Assembly (NCBI GenBank): GCA_964019695.1
Contig: OZ026516.1
Location: forward strand, 80,121,018 to 80,185,017
Source of the DNA: Loripinus fragilis
Taxonomy: Eukaryota > Mollusca > Bivalvia > Lucinida > Lucinidae
Length of the DNA stretch: 64,000 nucleotides
Reading direction: 5' to 3'
Part shown: positions 12,701 through 25,000 of the stretch, piece by piece
Numbering within the stretch: the stretch's first letter is position 1
How the letters are laid out: every line of letters begins with the position of its first letter
Translations under genes and position numbers: made by a program
Notes under the pieces: generated by a model
What the model was told of the DNA's origin: nothing
The model's input: the letters and a program-made list of their open reading frames with translations, nothing else
Databases searched by the model: none

Positions 12701-15700
12701 AATTTGTGGTATAGTGCTGTCATTTCATTAAATATTGTATTTAGCAGAAAGTAACATATATAACTGTAATAACAGGTGCCAAAATTAGTTTAAAATCATA
12801 TTGCTAGTAATTTTCTTTCAAATAAAAGCTAATATTGATACGTATGAATAAGAAATAATTGGATATTAACACTATAGGAATTCCTATTATTTTAGGGTAA
12901 CGTAGTGAATTTGGCTATTGCAGGGCAACGCCTTATCCACTGAAAAGCTAACGTACTTCATTATGTGGCTAATATTAATATGGTTTAAGAAATTACAGTC
13001 AACAAACCTTACTTTGCGGAGGTCGTTTGGTAGCCCATAATCTAATGATATTACTGCATTGAATAGTAATACATTTGAAAGTAAGTAACGTATATAACTG
13101 TTATATTATGTTGTATAATGGTTAAACGCATTCTCGCTGTTTGCTGCATTTCATTTAATGATTCTAAGGCTATCGTCATACCCATGTATAAGAATTTAAT
13201 ATAAGTCACAGATACAATATATTGCAGCAGAGAATGTACACTGAAAATTGTGTAATACACGCATTCCTGAATTGTCATTTCAGGTGGTATGTTCTTTCAT
13301 TGATTTGTAACAAATGTAAATTATGACAAACATACTATAAGAATATTGTTTAAATATGATTATAAATATGCTATTTTACTTGATAAATTAAGAAATGAGT
13401 AAGATTTTATTTCTTTTTTAATTTGGATACATTATATTCAGGGGGGTGGGTAAATCACCCCTTCCGTTGGACATTTCCACGTCTAATATACCATATATAC
13501 AAAAAAATTATATTGCGTTACTGTCGTATGCCATTGAATACATAAAATGTGTAGATTTAAAGAGAAATATGCTGAATAGGAAGCAATGATTGAACGTCAG
13601 GCGTGTTTTCCTCTCAATTAACCTAAGCCTCATTTAGCGTAGGGTACGTTCAAAGATGAAGTCCTACAGCAAAACTGCTACCACAATTTAACTGTACGAC
13701 GTACCTAGGAGTATTGCAGAAGACCCCGGGATTGCATTTCTGCAGTCAAACCTTTCCTGGCAGGTAGGTTGTGCCAAGTCAAAAACTAAGGCCTGTACAG
13801 AAATCAGCGCCTGGACTATTAGGTGGGATGCTGGGCATACAAGTAAATGGGTATGGGTAATAAAAAATCTGAACTGCTTGATTTTATTGTTGATATTTCA
13901 GTACAGGGGCTGTTGGTTTGTTTGTTTGATTTGATTCTTTACGTCCCATCAACAATCTTTCAGTTATAAAGGGACGGGTCTTCCTGGGTTGAACCAGTAC
14001 TAAGCTAGGATTAATGTTCTTGCTCAAGGACACAACGCAGTGACGCCGGTGAGGCTCGAACCCGCGGCCCTTCGGTCTCGAGTCAAGCACTTTACCACTG
14101 AGCCACTGCGCTCCCACAGGGGCTGTTGGCTTTAACTACTAACATACACCTTTTTGGTTGAAAATCACGTTTGATATGGCAAACAATGAATGCCCTGATG
14201 ATATGCAACGTTTTGCAATATTTCATCTGGGTCTAGAATATTTGCAAGATATTCTAAGTACCAGATGATTTTAATGAATTTGATAAACTACTCCATGAGC
14301 ACTTTGTTGTCATTTTGTTTGAAAACTTGTAAATGGATACAATGGCATGCAAGATGATGCAAAATACCATATCTAGTCGGCCCGCTTTGTATACAAGGAT
14401 GGAAACAGCCTACATGGACTTATGGGCCTTATTTGGCATATTAGGCTATATTTCTGGATAAACTTGTAAAACTTGTATGAAGTTCTTTGTATTTCCAAAG
14501 AAAACAAATTGCAACAAAACAATCAAATTAGATCAGGGTGTGTCAAAACTACATACTACAGAACCCAATGAAACCTATGAACCCCAAAAGAAGAAAAAGA
14601 AAACACATGCAAACTGGCAAGTCATCAATCAACCAGTCGCCACTTGCAGCCAAACTTAAAGAATATGATTTTATTGGATCATATTTATTCTTGATTTCAA
14701 TTCTTACTCAGAAAGATGGTGTAATACTGCTGAGAAGAAGATGAAGTCTGGACCTGAGTTATACAACTGTATTCATGCTCAACTTAACTGATCATGATAT
14801 TTCAACTCCTCATTAATTTAAATACTAAAACTGTTAAAATGCAGATGGTTGTTTGCATTTTAACATTAAAGAGCAGGATAAATTTCATCCTCAGTTGAGT
14901 TGAGTCTAAAAGAAGAAGAAGCCTGAATAAGGTTTCGTGACACTGACCTTATTTTAAGGTCAAATTTTATGATTGGAATAACCAGGATAACCTTGTTCCT
15001 AAGTGTAAGGCGAGGAACCCGCTCTCTCTCCAAACACTGCGTGTATGGTGATGTGTTAGCCTGATAGCCTGAGCTGTATCTTGTTATATTGTTGCTTCCT
15101 CGATAGATGTCTGCATTTAAAGTAAATCATGTTGTGATTGTAAAGTTCTGAAAAACTTATTTTATTTTGCACTAATGTATTATTTGTTGTCAGGGCTTTA
15201 TGGTTGAACTTTCCTGGCCTGTGTATTATTCTGATGTTGGCGTGTTTGGTTGGAATTGTACTCTACGCCTTCTACAGTACCTGTGATCCTATAAAGTTTG
15301 GGTTGATCATGGCCTCAGATCAGGTTTGTTCTCTTCTAATACAGTGAGCCACTTTAGTTACGCACCACTTATAAAATGTACAATTACTGGGAAAAGACAT
15401 GTGCTATTTTTATTCTGAGACTACCAGCGTAAAGCTTAACTATATTTGCATTAGCCATTGGAATTTTATTGTGAACAGATGAGGAACAAGTGAGAAAATG
15501 GATCTTGAAGGGCGCTACCTTCAAAACACCATTTTACATTGCATTATTTCGAATGAAACTCAGATCACATTACACTTTTTTCAGGGTCGAATTTCTGCAA
15601 CGCCAGAGATAAGACCCGATTTATTCTTGGCAATATCAAAACCTGGAATGTGTTTGCTAACTTTATCAGTTTTTTTTAACGTTTTACTATTTTGGTTCCC

Positions 15701-18700
15701 AGCTAACCAAGGTTTGAAAAAGTTGATTTTATTACTTTTTTTTAAAAGTTAGTTAAAATTTCGTATGATTCTGAGTAAACTAGTTATCAAAACACTTCTT
15801 TTATAATTTCATTTTAAACAACCATGTATCCGCCGTTTATTTTCGTAAAAAACAAACAAATACATTTAGTGGCGTCATGTTGTTGACGTTAGTGACGTGT
15901 CATTGATAAGATGTTTCAGAGTTTTGATACTTCTTTGTCAACAAGTAACTCATAACAAAACAATTTGCGAAGGAAAACCTGTTTGATTATTGTAACTGAC
16001 GTCAATACGACGTCAATACGAATATTTATTCAAAAAGTAACAGTGTTACTAACTTCAACGACCAAAAAGGGGTTTTACTTGAATAAAACAATTGTTTTTG
16101 TGTTTTCCTGCCCAAACGATCACCATGGATAATTCCTAGGGCAAAAATGCAAATTGAAAATTAAGACGTTCAGGTTGCACGAGCATTTTTGCAGAATGAT
16201 TCGCATGAGTGATTTTGATATTTTTTTCTATATTATCAAACAGATAAAATGTCAATAAGTAAATGATCATAGAGAATGTTTGATTCCAGCATTTTCGTCA
16301 AAAATTGTGCGCCCTGAAAAGGTGGTGCATAACAAAAGTGGCTTACTGTATCTATATCACTAAATATTACCATAGACACATTTGACATAGCACACATGAT
16401 TTAAGATCATAGTGCATAGTGAAGCAAATGAGACTTGGGTGAGCATTGGCGGATACCCAGACTCCCCAGATCCTTTTTTTGCTGGCATTGACAAGGTATG
16501 GGTATATATAAAGACTTACATCAAAATTTAGACCTTAAAAGCATTTAGGCCCCTCGGGTCCAATTTGCTCCTCGAGGAAGGTGCGTAAGGTCCCTTGTGA
16601 AATAGGTTGGTGACTAAAAAAATTTTCAGGACCCCACCTGATGGAATTTTCTGGATCAGGGCATGAATTGTTGCTGCATTGTTTACTTTTTTTGAATCAA
16701 TTTGAGCTATATTTTCCAGAACGTATTATGAACAAGTTGAGTGTGATTGCGTAAAGCTAACAACACTTTGTCATTGTACAGTACAATTGGCTCTGGGAAA
16801 AGAATTGAGCACAATATATCGCTGTAGAATGGTTTATGTTTCTGCTACCCTAAATGATCAAATACATACCAGAACCCAACACGTAAATTAGTCTTATTAT
16901 TGCTTTGAGTAAATCCTTGCATGCATGCTCCAGAGCACACCCCTAACACACACAAGGAAAACATAAGGGTCATTCCCCCCATTATCATAAAATAGCAAAT
17001 CTTTGTTCATATAGGTTATTGGAAATAAGAGCCACGTACATGCTATCATTCAGAAAGGTGGAGAAAAGAACAGGATTGAAATCGGGTACAATGATTGGGA
17101 AACATATACTTTAATAATAAGTTGTAATATATAAGATGCCATTTTTTACGGAATCATTGGATTTTTTTTAAACCAATAAGCGAAAGAGTATAAAATTTCA
17201 ATAATTAGAGAAAATACAGTTCATGTTTTCAATTCTTATTACAGCAGTTTTAGTTCAATAATTTGATAACATATACCCCCTACTTAAAAAAAATGAACAA
17301 AATATATTTTGCCGATGCAAAAAGATCTCTTGCACTACTTTTAAAAGAGAACAATCTCAATGAGACGATTCTTGTAAGCACTTATAGCATACCCTTTAAT
17401 AGAAAATTAGACAATTTGAAAATGCTTAATTTTATATACTGGATTCCAATATACTTTCATTTTTATTGACCTGAAGCCGGTACTGCAGGTTAATAGGATT
17501 CAAGTTATTTGGAGAAATCTGTTATTTACAATTGCAAAAACTACTTTCTGGATTGAAATCACATTGCCAATCATATTCGTACAGAAAGGATACCCTGATG
17601 GGTGTAGAGTGTAATACATAATGGGAAATCAAATTGTATCACATGAATGTGAGTGATTTATAACTTCATGTCTTAAATTTATATTCTAATATCCCCGCGT
17701 TTTTGTTTTAACAGTATGCAGATGATGCCACTTGTTAGAATTAATTGTGAATGATATCAAAGCAACAAAAGGTAATTTAAACAATAGACTGCCATGTCCA
17801 TATTTTGAGAAGAGTGGCATATCTACAAAATCACGACGCATTTGGAATTCAGTAAGGTAGTAAAGTAGTAAAATTGAGTGTTTGAAAAAAAAAATCATTC
17901 TAAATGCCCTCTATAAAGCATAATTTAATCTGGGCTCAAGTCGCTTGTGTTCTAATTGATACAGCCCAGATTTAACTTAGCTTTACCTAGTCATTTGAGA
18001 ACGGCTCTGAACGATTTATTCCTTGAAAAACATACAAAGTATTACAAATATAGTAACTTTATCTGGAAGACTGTATCACGTGGAGAAGATTGTGATCTTA
18101 CAAGATGCGCTCAACTCGGTCATTAAATTCAATAATGCATTAATACTCATGCAAGATCTTCTACATATTCCTTCTGCTTGCAGTTATATCCACTGTTTGT
18201 AATGGATCTCATGAGCCATGTACCAGGCGTACCAGGATTGTTTGTTGCTTGTATATTCAGTGGAACACTAAGGTAAGGATTGTTTGCTGCTTGTATATAC
18301 AGTGGACCACTTCGGTATGGATTGTTTGTTGCTTGTATATTCAGTGTAACACTAAGGTAAGGATTGTTTGTTGCTTGTATATTCAGTGGAAAACTAAGGT
18401 AAGGATCGTTTGCTGCTTGTATATTCAGTGGAACACTAAGATGTTTTAAAACCTGGGTGCACATGTTTAAGCCACAGAGTAGGAATGATAATAAGCAAAG
18501 GAATTGAAATATAAAAATCGCCCAGGTAATTTCAAAGGATCTTAAGTTTGAAAAAGGTTGTAAAGCGCAATCATTTTTACGATACACATTAACGCTTCCT
18601 TGTTAAGTCTTTCCCTGCGATTTTTTCCAAGGCTCAAGGAAATGGTTTTGGGAAGAAATATGACCAAGCATTCTCTTGCCAGTGTCATTGAAAAGTGCCT

Positions 18701-18905
18701 CCAACAGACACCAAAATGAGACTATGTATCTTCTTTTCGTGATTGGCAAGAAAATGTTACAAAATTAGTCTCAGCAGTGGACATATATTTTGAAGGTTTG
18801 CAATCAAAACATTTTGATTAAACGTAGCGTTTAAAAAACTGAGCCAATGACAGAACCTTCTAGAGGACTCGCGAAGCATCAGAAAATGTGAAGATAAACA
18901 TATTC

Positions 18906-18956
<51 letters not shown>

Positions 18957-18959
18957 CAT

Positions 18960-19029
<70 letters not shown>

Positions 19030-22000
19030 CAGGTAGATACAATGAAGCACAGTAACATTTGCTTTATCCAGAGCCAACATATGAGCTTGTTATGGTCTGT
19101 ATTTGGGGAGTGCAATCTGGTTAGGCTCCATCCAGCCTGCTAAGATAGAGCAGGGACACTCTATATCAACGGGACAGGATACTCAGTGGAGATTGATAAT
19201 CAAATCTCACTTATGTTGAGGGCCATTATTACCTGTCCAATAAGCTGAAGCTGCAGGTATTTTAATTGACTTGCCCGAAATTTTGACCAAAAAATCTTTC
19301 CCCTGGTAGAGTTTACACTTGAAAACAATCAAGAAATATTGCATCCGAATAAATAAACATTAAAAATTGCATGCAATATGTTTGTGAGAAAAATTGAGGT
19401 GCTTTTATAGACAATTTTTTAGCCAAAGCCTTCCAAACTACGAATGGAAACGTGAAAATCAAAATCCAAAATCAATGAAATGGGAATGTGGAATTCCTGA
19501 TAAATGTCGTCTTGGACGATTCAGAATGATATGTTTCTTTGGCTTTTTCTTCTCACCTATTTACTAATTCATTATCATTTCTATGAAATATGTTCCCATC
19601 ACTTGTCTACCCATTTAAGGTTCGAAAACGTTTCATACTCGATGACTAACAATCTATATTATTTCATTTTGAAACAAATGTTGCTGATTTCTTTTAAATA
19701 TGGATCGTTTTGTAACTGGTTTGCAAAAAAGAGGTCACTGATTACTCCACAGAGGCCAATAGTCATTAAAATACATCTCAAAATAGCCTGCACCATTAAA
19801 TTTATGAAAATTAAATAAATGTCATAATTGAAAGATAAAAGATCATTCTTTGTAATTATAAATGGATTTTATGAATATTTTTTTTCTTCTTGTCGTATTA
19901 GAGCTGATTATTTTTGCATCATTAATTCTATTGAAACTGGTCAAATCAACCGCAGGTCAAATCAATCAGTTATTGCAAAATCTCGGACTACAACATAAAT
20001 AGAAATCATGAGTATGTCATTCTTTTGATTGAGGGTCCTTGGTTAGAATTCTGAAATTTTGCCATGTTAATTTAGCTATTATATTTTCAGAAGAAGGAAT
20101 AGCAATGTTGATGATTAGAATTTATCATATGACGTCACGTCTGAGAGTGAAATAACACCATGCAATAAAATCGATAAACCACTAGTGGTTTATAGATTTA
20201 TGGGAAACGTTATGACGTCCATGACAACGTTGCGCACATAATGAAAAAAAAATAACGATTTACGCCAGAAATGAGATTTCAAAGTATTTGTCATATGATA
20301 AATAGAATCTAACATTCGTGCTCTTGTATTATTAAATTTATTAATCTCGTTGCGAAAAAGAGATAAAATGCTCGGCAAGCCTCGCATTTTATCTCTTTTC
20401 CCCAACTCGATTAATAAATTCAATAAAACATGAACACTCATGTAAGATCCTCTATGTATTAGTACACACCTTGTGTTTATTATTTGTGATGTTGTTCCTA
20501 GTGTCCTTTCTAGATACACAGGAAAAAAAAGCTGGTTGATATTGTAAGGGTGTCTATTCTTTACATTTCTTCCTGGAGTTGCCATGAGTTGGTCAGTAAT
20601 TATGGCGTTTCCTGGTCACACTCACTTCTTTTGTCTATGCCCTGTTGTTCGAATGAATCAAAATCAGGGTTTCTTGAGGAACTACCCAATCATTGTAGGG
20701 GCTCAAACTAAAGCATGTAAAGTATATAGACCATCAGACATGGTTACTTCCCTTGGAACTTTTCTACCATTTCAATATATTTTGACAGCATAAGTAATTT
20801 GCCTCATTGATTGTAGGACAATATAAAATAACTTCAGATGGACCAAATGGTAATGAGTCTTATCCTTTAAACTGCTAAGATATAATACTTTAGGTTTGCA
20901 AGCAGCTAAGGCTCAGATGAGTCTTTGCGTTTGGACAGGATAGCATCAACATTGGCTTCTCGGCCCTGGGATAAGTACCAAATTCCCATGTGCTAGTACC
21001 AATACCTTAAAGTGAGATCAACTAATATTTTGCTGTTTTTTATAGCTTTTCACAGCAAAGGACAATACAGATGAATTGTAACGTGCCAATTTGGACTATG
21101 TTTGCTTTTATAACGTAAGCTTACATTAAACTTTGTGAGCAATCAGATCTGATGGCAAGTTGTTTGAGACCCTAGCCTTGAATGTCACCAAATTATTTGT
21201 AGTATTGTATTTTCAGCACAATCTCATCTGGTCTCAACTCTTTGGCTGCTGTAGCTCTAACAGACTTCATAAAACCACTCATAGCTCCTGACATGTCAGA
21301 GAAGAAAGCTACAAATGTATCAAAACTGCTTGGTAAGATAGATTCCAGACTATTTAGCTTAACCATTTTCCTGTCTAGCACGTTTTCGTCACTTGCTCTC
21401 TCTTCTCTATGCCCTATATTGCAAACAATATGAACACAGAAAACGTCATCTGACCAGGATTTACTCTTTTATTAATTGTGTTTTCTGAATACATTGCAAA
21501 ATATGTGCGGCATTGCCATGTAACTTGGTCTGCATATGTTCATTAAAGACAAACTACAAATTCTAGATCAGCTAGCTTCTGGAGGGACCAATGTAACACG
21601 ATTTACAGTTTTCCATGCAGTTTTAAAATCTATTGCAAATAATAATCAATGCTGGAAAGCAGAAAGTAATGTAGCATATAATTTTAAGCAGGAAATGGTT
21701 AAGTGCAGTAAAACCTGTGTAAAACAGAGAAACAGAGATCTTAAAGACAAATGGTAGCTTATTGAAGGTCGAAAGTATTGTAGAATGCTCAACTTTGCTA
21801 TACTTTTGACCTTCATTAAGGGATAATTGGTTTTGAAACCAATTTTCAGTCTTTTTGAGAGTGGCCGTTTTACACAGGTTTTACTGTAGCTATTTTATTA
21901 ACTGTTATGGTAGTTGCTAATGTCTCTTCTAACTATTAAGCCAGTCTTACACTATCTGGCCTCGAGGTTATAAACAATTGTTTGCATTTTGTGTTGGGTA

Positions 22001-25000
22001 GTAACATTTATAAGCAGGATAAATAAAACATCTGAGAGTTTTAAAGCAAGAAAAATCCTTATTTTTCAAGATTTTAGTTTTGATAAGCAATTGAAATTTC
22101 ATATTCAATTGAGTTGAGCATGAAAGAAGCTTTATAACCTCGAGGATAGTTGTTTGCTTTATTAATCAATCCTGATCAATTTTTTGGTAACAAATTCATA
22201 CATGATTTTAAGAGCTTGAAACGTTGTTTTATTGCTGCTTTTAAGAATGTTGTGCTTCTATCTTCAACTTGTTGATTTCGTTTGTCAAAAAAATTGCAGA
22301 AACTTTAAATGGCAAAATTCTGAATTTTAAAGTATCCCCTTGTATACTTCTGCATTCTGCCATCTGGTTTGATGCAATAGACTTTCTGTGTCCAAGGTAC
22401 AGGTCAATCCCTTAACCCATTTATGCCTATTGAAATTTCAAACCCATATCAATTAAACGAATCCATTTCGTATTTAATGTTTTTTTATGTTCCACAAAGA
22501 GAGGGCATTTAGTTGCCGCTTTGTCCATCCATCAATTAGTCCATCCATCCAACCGTCAGTCTGTCTGTCCATCCATCCATCATAATTTTGTCTGGAGCAT
22601 AATGCAAAAACTATAAGAAATATTAACATCAAACTTTATTGGTAGATAGATCTCGATGAGAAAAAAAAGCCTTGTACATGAACCATGACTCATTTTGCAT
22701 AATTTAGTAGTTATTGACCTTGGCTAATTATATACATGAATTTTGTCTGGAGCATAACATAAAAGCCAAAAGAGATATCAACTTGAAACTTAATTGGAAG
22801 GCAGATCTTGATGAGTAAAAGTGCATAGTTTAAGAACCATAACTCTCTTTTGAATATTTAGGAGTTATTGCCCTTTATTATTTTTCATATTAATATCTGT
22901 TCAGAGCATAACGCAAGCACTATAATAGGTATCCAAACTAAACTTCATTGGAAGATAGATATTGATGCGGATACGTACAGTGTTCAAAAACCATAACTCT
23001 TATTTGCATAATGTGGGAATAATTGCTTTTGTTATTTTTCCTACGTAAATTTTGTTCGGAACATAACACAAACGCTATAAGAGGTATCAACTTGAAACTT
23101 CATTCTCGATGAGACAAAGCGCAGTGTACAAGAACCAAAACTCTCTTTTGCATAATTAAGGAGTTTGTGCCCTATGTTATACTTAAATTTTGTCCAGAGC
23201 ATAAATTTAACAAGCATTTATTTGAGGAACATCCGTCGGTTTTACCGATTCTCTTGTTTGATAGAAAGTTTCAATTTCGTTCAGATTTCAAAAGTACATT
23301 TTGTAAGCAAACAGTGCAGAACTAGATCAAAAACCGCAGTTGTCGGTGTCTGATATGGTTTTGCACTGTTTGCCAATGTCCCATAAAAAGGACCTTAGGC
23401 ATAAATGGGTTCAGATTATTCTATCATAGAAAATAGTGCAGATCCTGACGAAACGCCACACTTTATGGCATTTCATCTGGGTTGTCGCTTATTGCAAAAC
23501 CACTTGTTTAAAGGTTTCCAGTATAAAAAGGGGTAACAATACTCTTGGAAATACTTGTCAGTAGAATATCAAAGTATTCATTTTTTAAAACAAAACCACA
23601 TGCATCCTAGAATCTTGCAACTAACATCATAGCAGGTTCTCGTCTAGAAAATAATGTCCTTGAAAACATCATAATAAACATGTATGTTTAATTTTTTGGA
23701 CTTGTAAAAAGACGTCTTTATTATGCTGATCACTGTAAATCAAGCCATGCGTGTTCTTAGAGCTTTGCTTTTGAGTAAATTTACCCTTTTCATTCAGGAT
23801 ACTGGTAAACAGGTACTTTGACAGACAGTGAAGACCAAGATGAAATGCTGCCTTATAAGGCAGCATTACATCAGAGTCTGCACTGTTTGCTTAGATAAAA
23901 ATACTCTTTAGGGACAAAGATACATTATTTTATAGAACACAGTGAAATACAAAATGGACAACCCATAGTTATTGTATCAATATAAATGAGAAAATGCATC
24001 ATAATGAAAGGGGTTAATTTCTTTTTGTATATTTTACAGCATTGGGATTTGGCGTTATATGTTTGTGCCTTACCTATGTTGCTTCGCTTCTAGGAAATAT
24101 CTTACAGGTATGTGCTGTAAGAGTGTGCTCACTTACAAAGTATTCTTCTACACTCATTCAGTCTTTTAATATTACTTATGCAGAAATGTGCCCATACGAG
24201 TCGGAAAAAAAATCAGGCTAAGAAGTTTTGGTATTTATCTCTAATGGTCAAAAGCCACATTCAAACCGCCATGCTGACGTATGAGTGTGAGGGTGGGATA
24301 GAAAAATCTGTCCCAAGGATCACAGATTGGCATCGCGAGGCTTGCCGATTGATGATAATCGGTGACCGCAAGGATTAGATTTTTCTATCCCATCCTCACA
24401 CAAAATAACGGATTCTTTTACTTGCTCACCACCTTATTTCTCATTTATATTGGAGAACTTAAAAAAGACTTACAGAAAATCCTGAATACCCTGAGATGCG
24501 ACGTGGTGACGTCATTTTAACATTACAATGACGTCACGGATCGACGTGCGGCCAGTGTTCGGCTGTTCGTTTTTTTAATCTTTCCCTAGGGCTGGTACGG
24601 GTATGTGAGATAGAAATATTCACATGAACAAAAGCAACGAAAATTCTGATCTAGTGTGCGACAAAATTATGGTTTGAGTCATCATCTACATCCATACTTT
24701 ATGTTTATGCGAGAAGTGAAGGCCCTGGCGAGTTGATTGACCTGAGTTGTCATTGTTCGACAACGCTATAGTACCAAATTCTCATGAGTTTGCCCAACTT
24801 TTTGTTAAAATTTCTCCAGGTCAGGTGATGCCAGTGAAATGTTAATATCCTGACTGTTCAACTCATCTTTAGCTTCTGAAACTTCATATTTATGCATTTA
24901 CACAACAAAAGAATAAATCTATTATTACTATCCCTCAACATCCATTGCCAATTTTCTGCTATATTTCAAGTAAGATGTGTAATATAATTTACTGACCTTT

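Noticed and set aside
13884..14117. 77-codon minus-strand ORF
   Set aside because: It is the SINE read as protein.
18147..18587. 146-codon minus-strand ORF with repeated [11 protein letters not shown] peptide, and the plus-strand ORF 18249-18449
   Set aside because: Both are readings of the 42-bp minisatellite; 42 is a multiple of 3, so frames stay open artificially. The true frame is the exon up to 18272.
18860..19143. ORFs with SLSLSL and RERERE repeats
   Set aside because: Translation of the (GA)n microsatellite.
22500..23200. CRISPR-like regular repeats
   Set aside because: Units are long (about 155 bp), diverged and have no constant repeat/unique spacer pattern; this is eukaryotic tandem repeat DNA.
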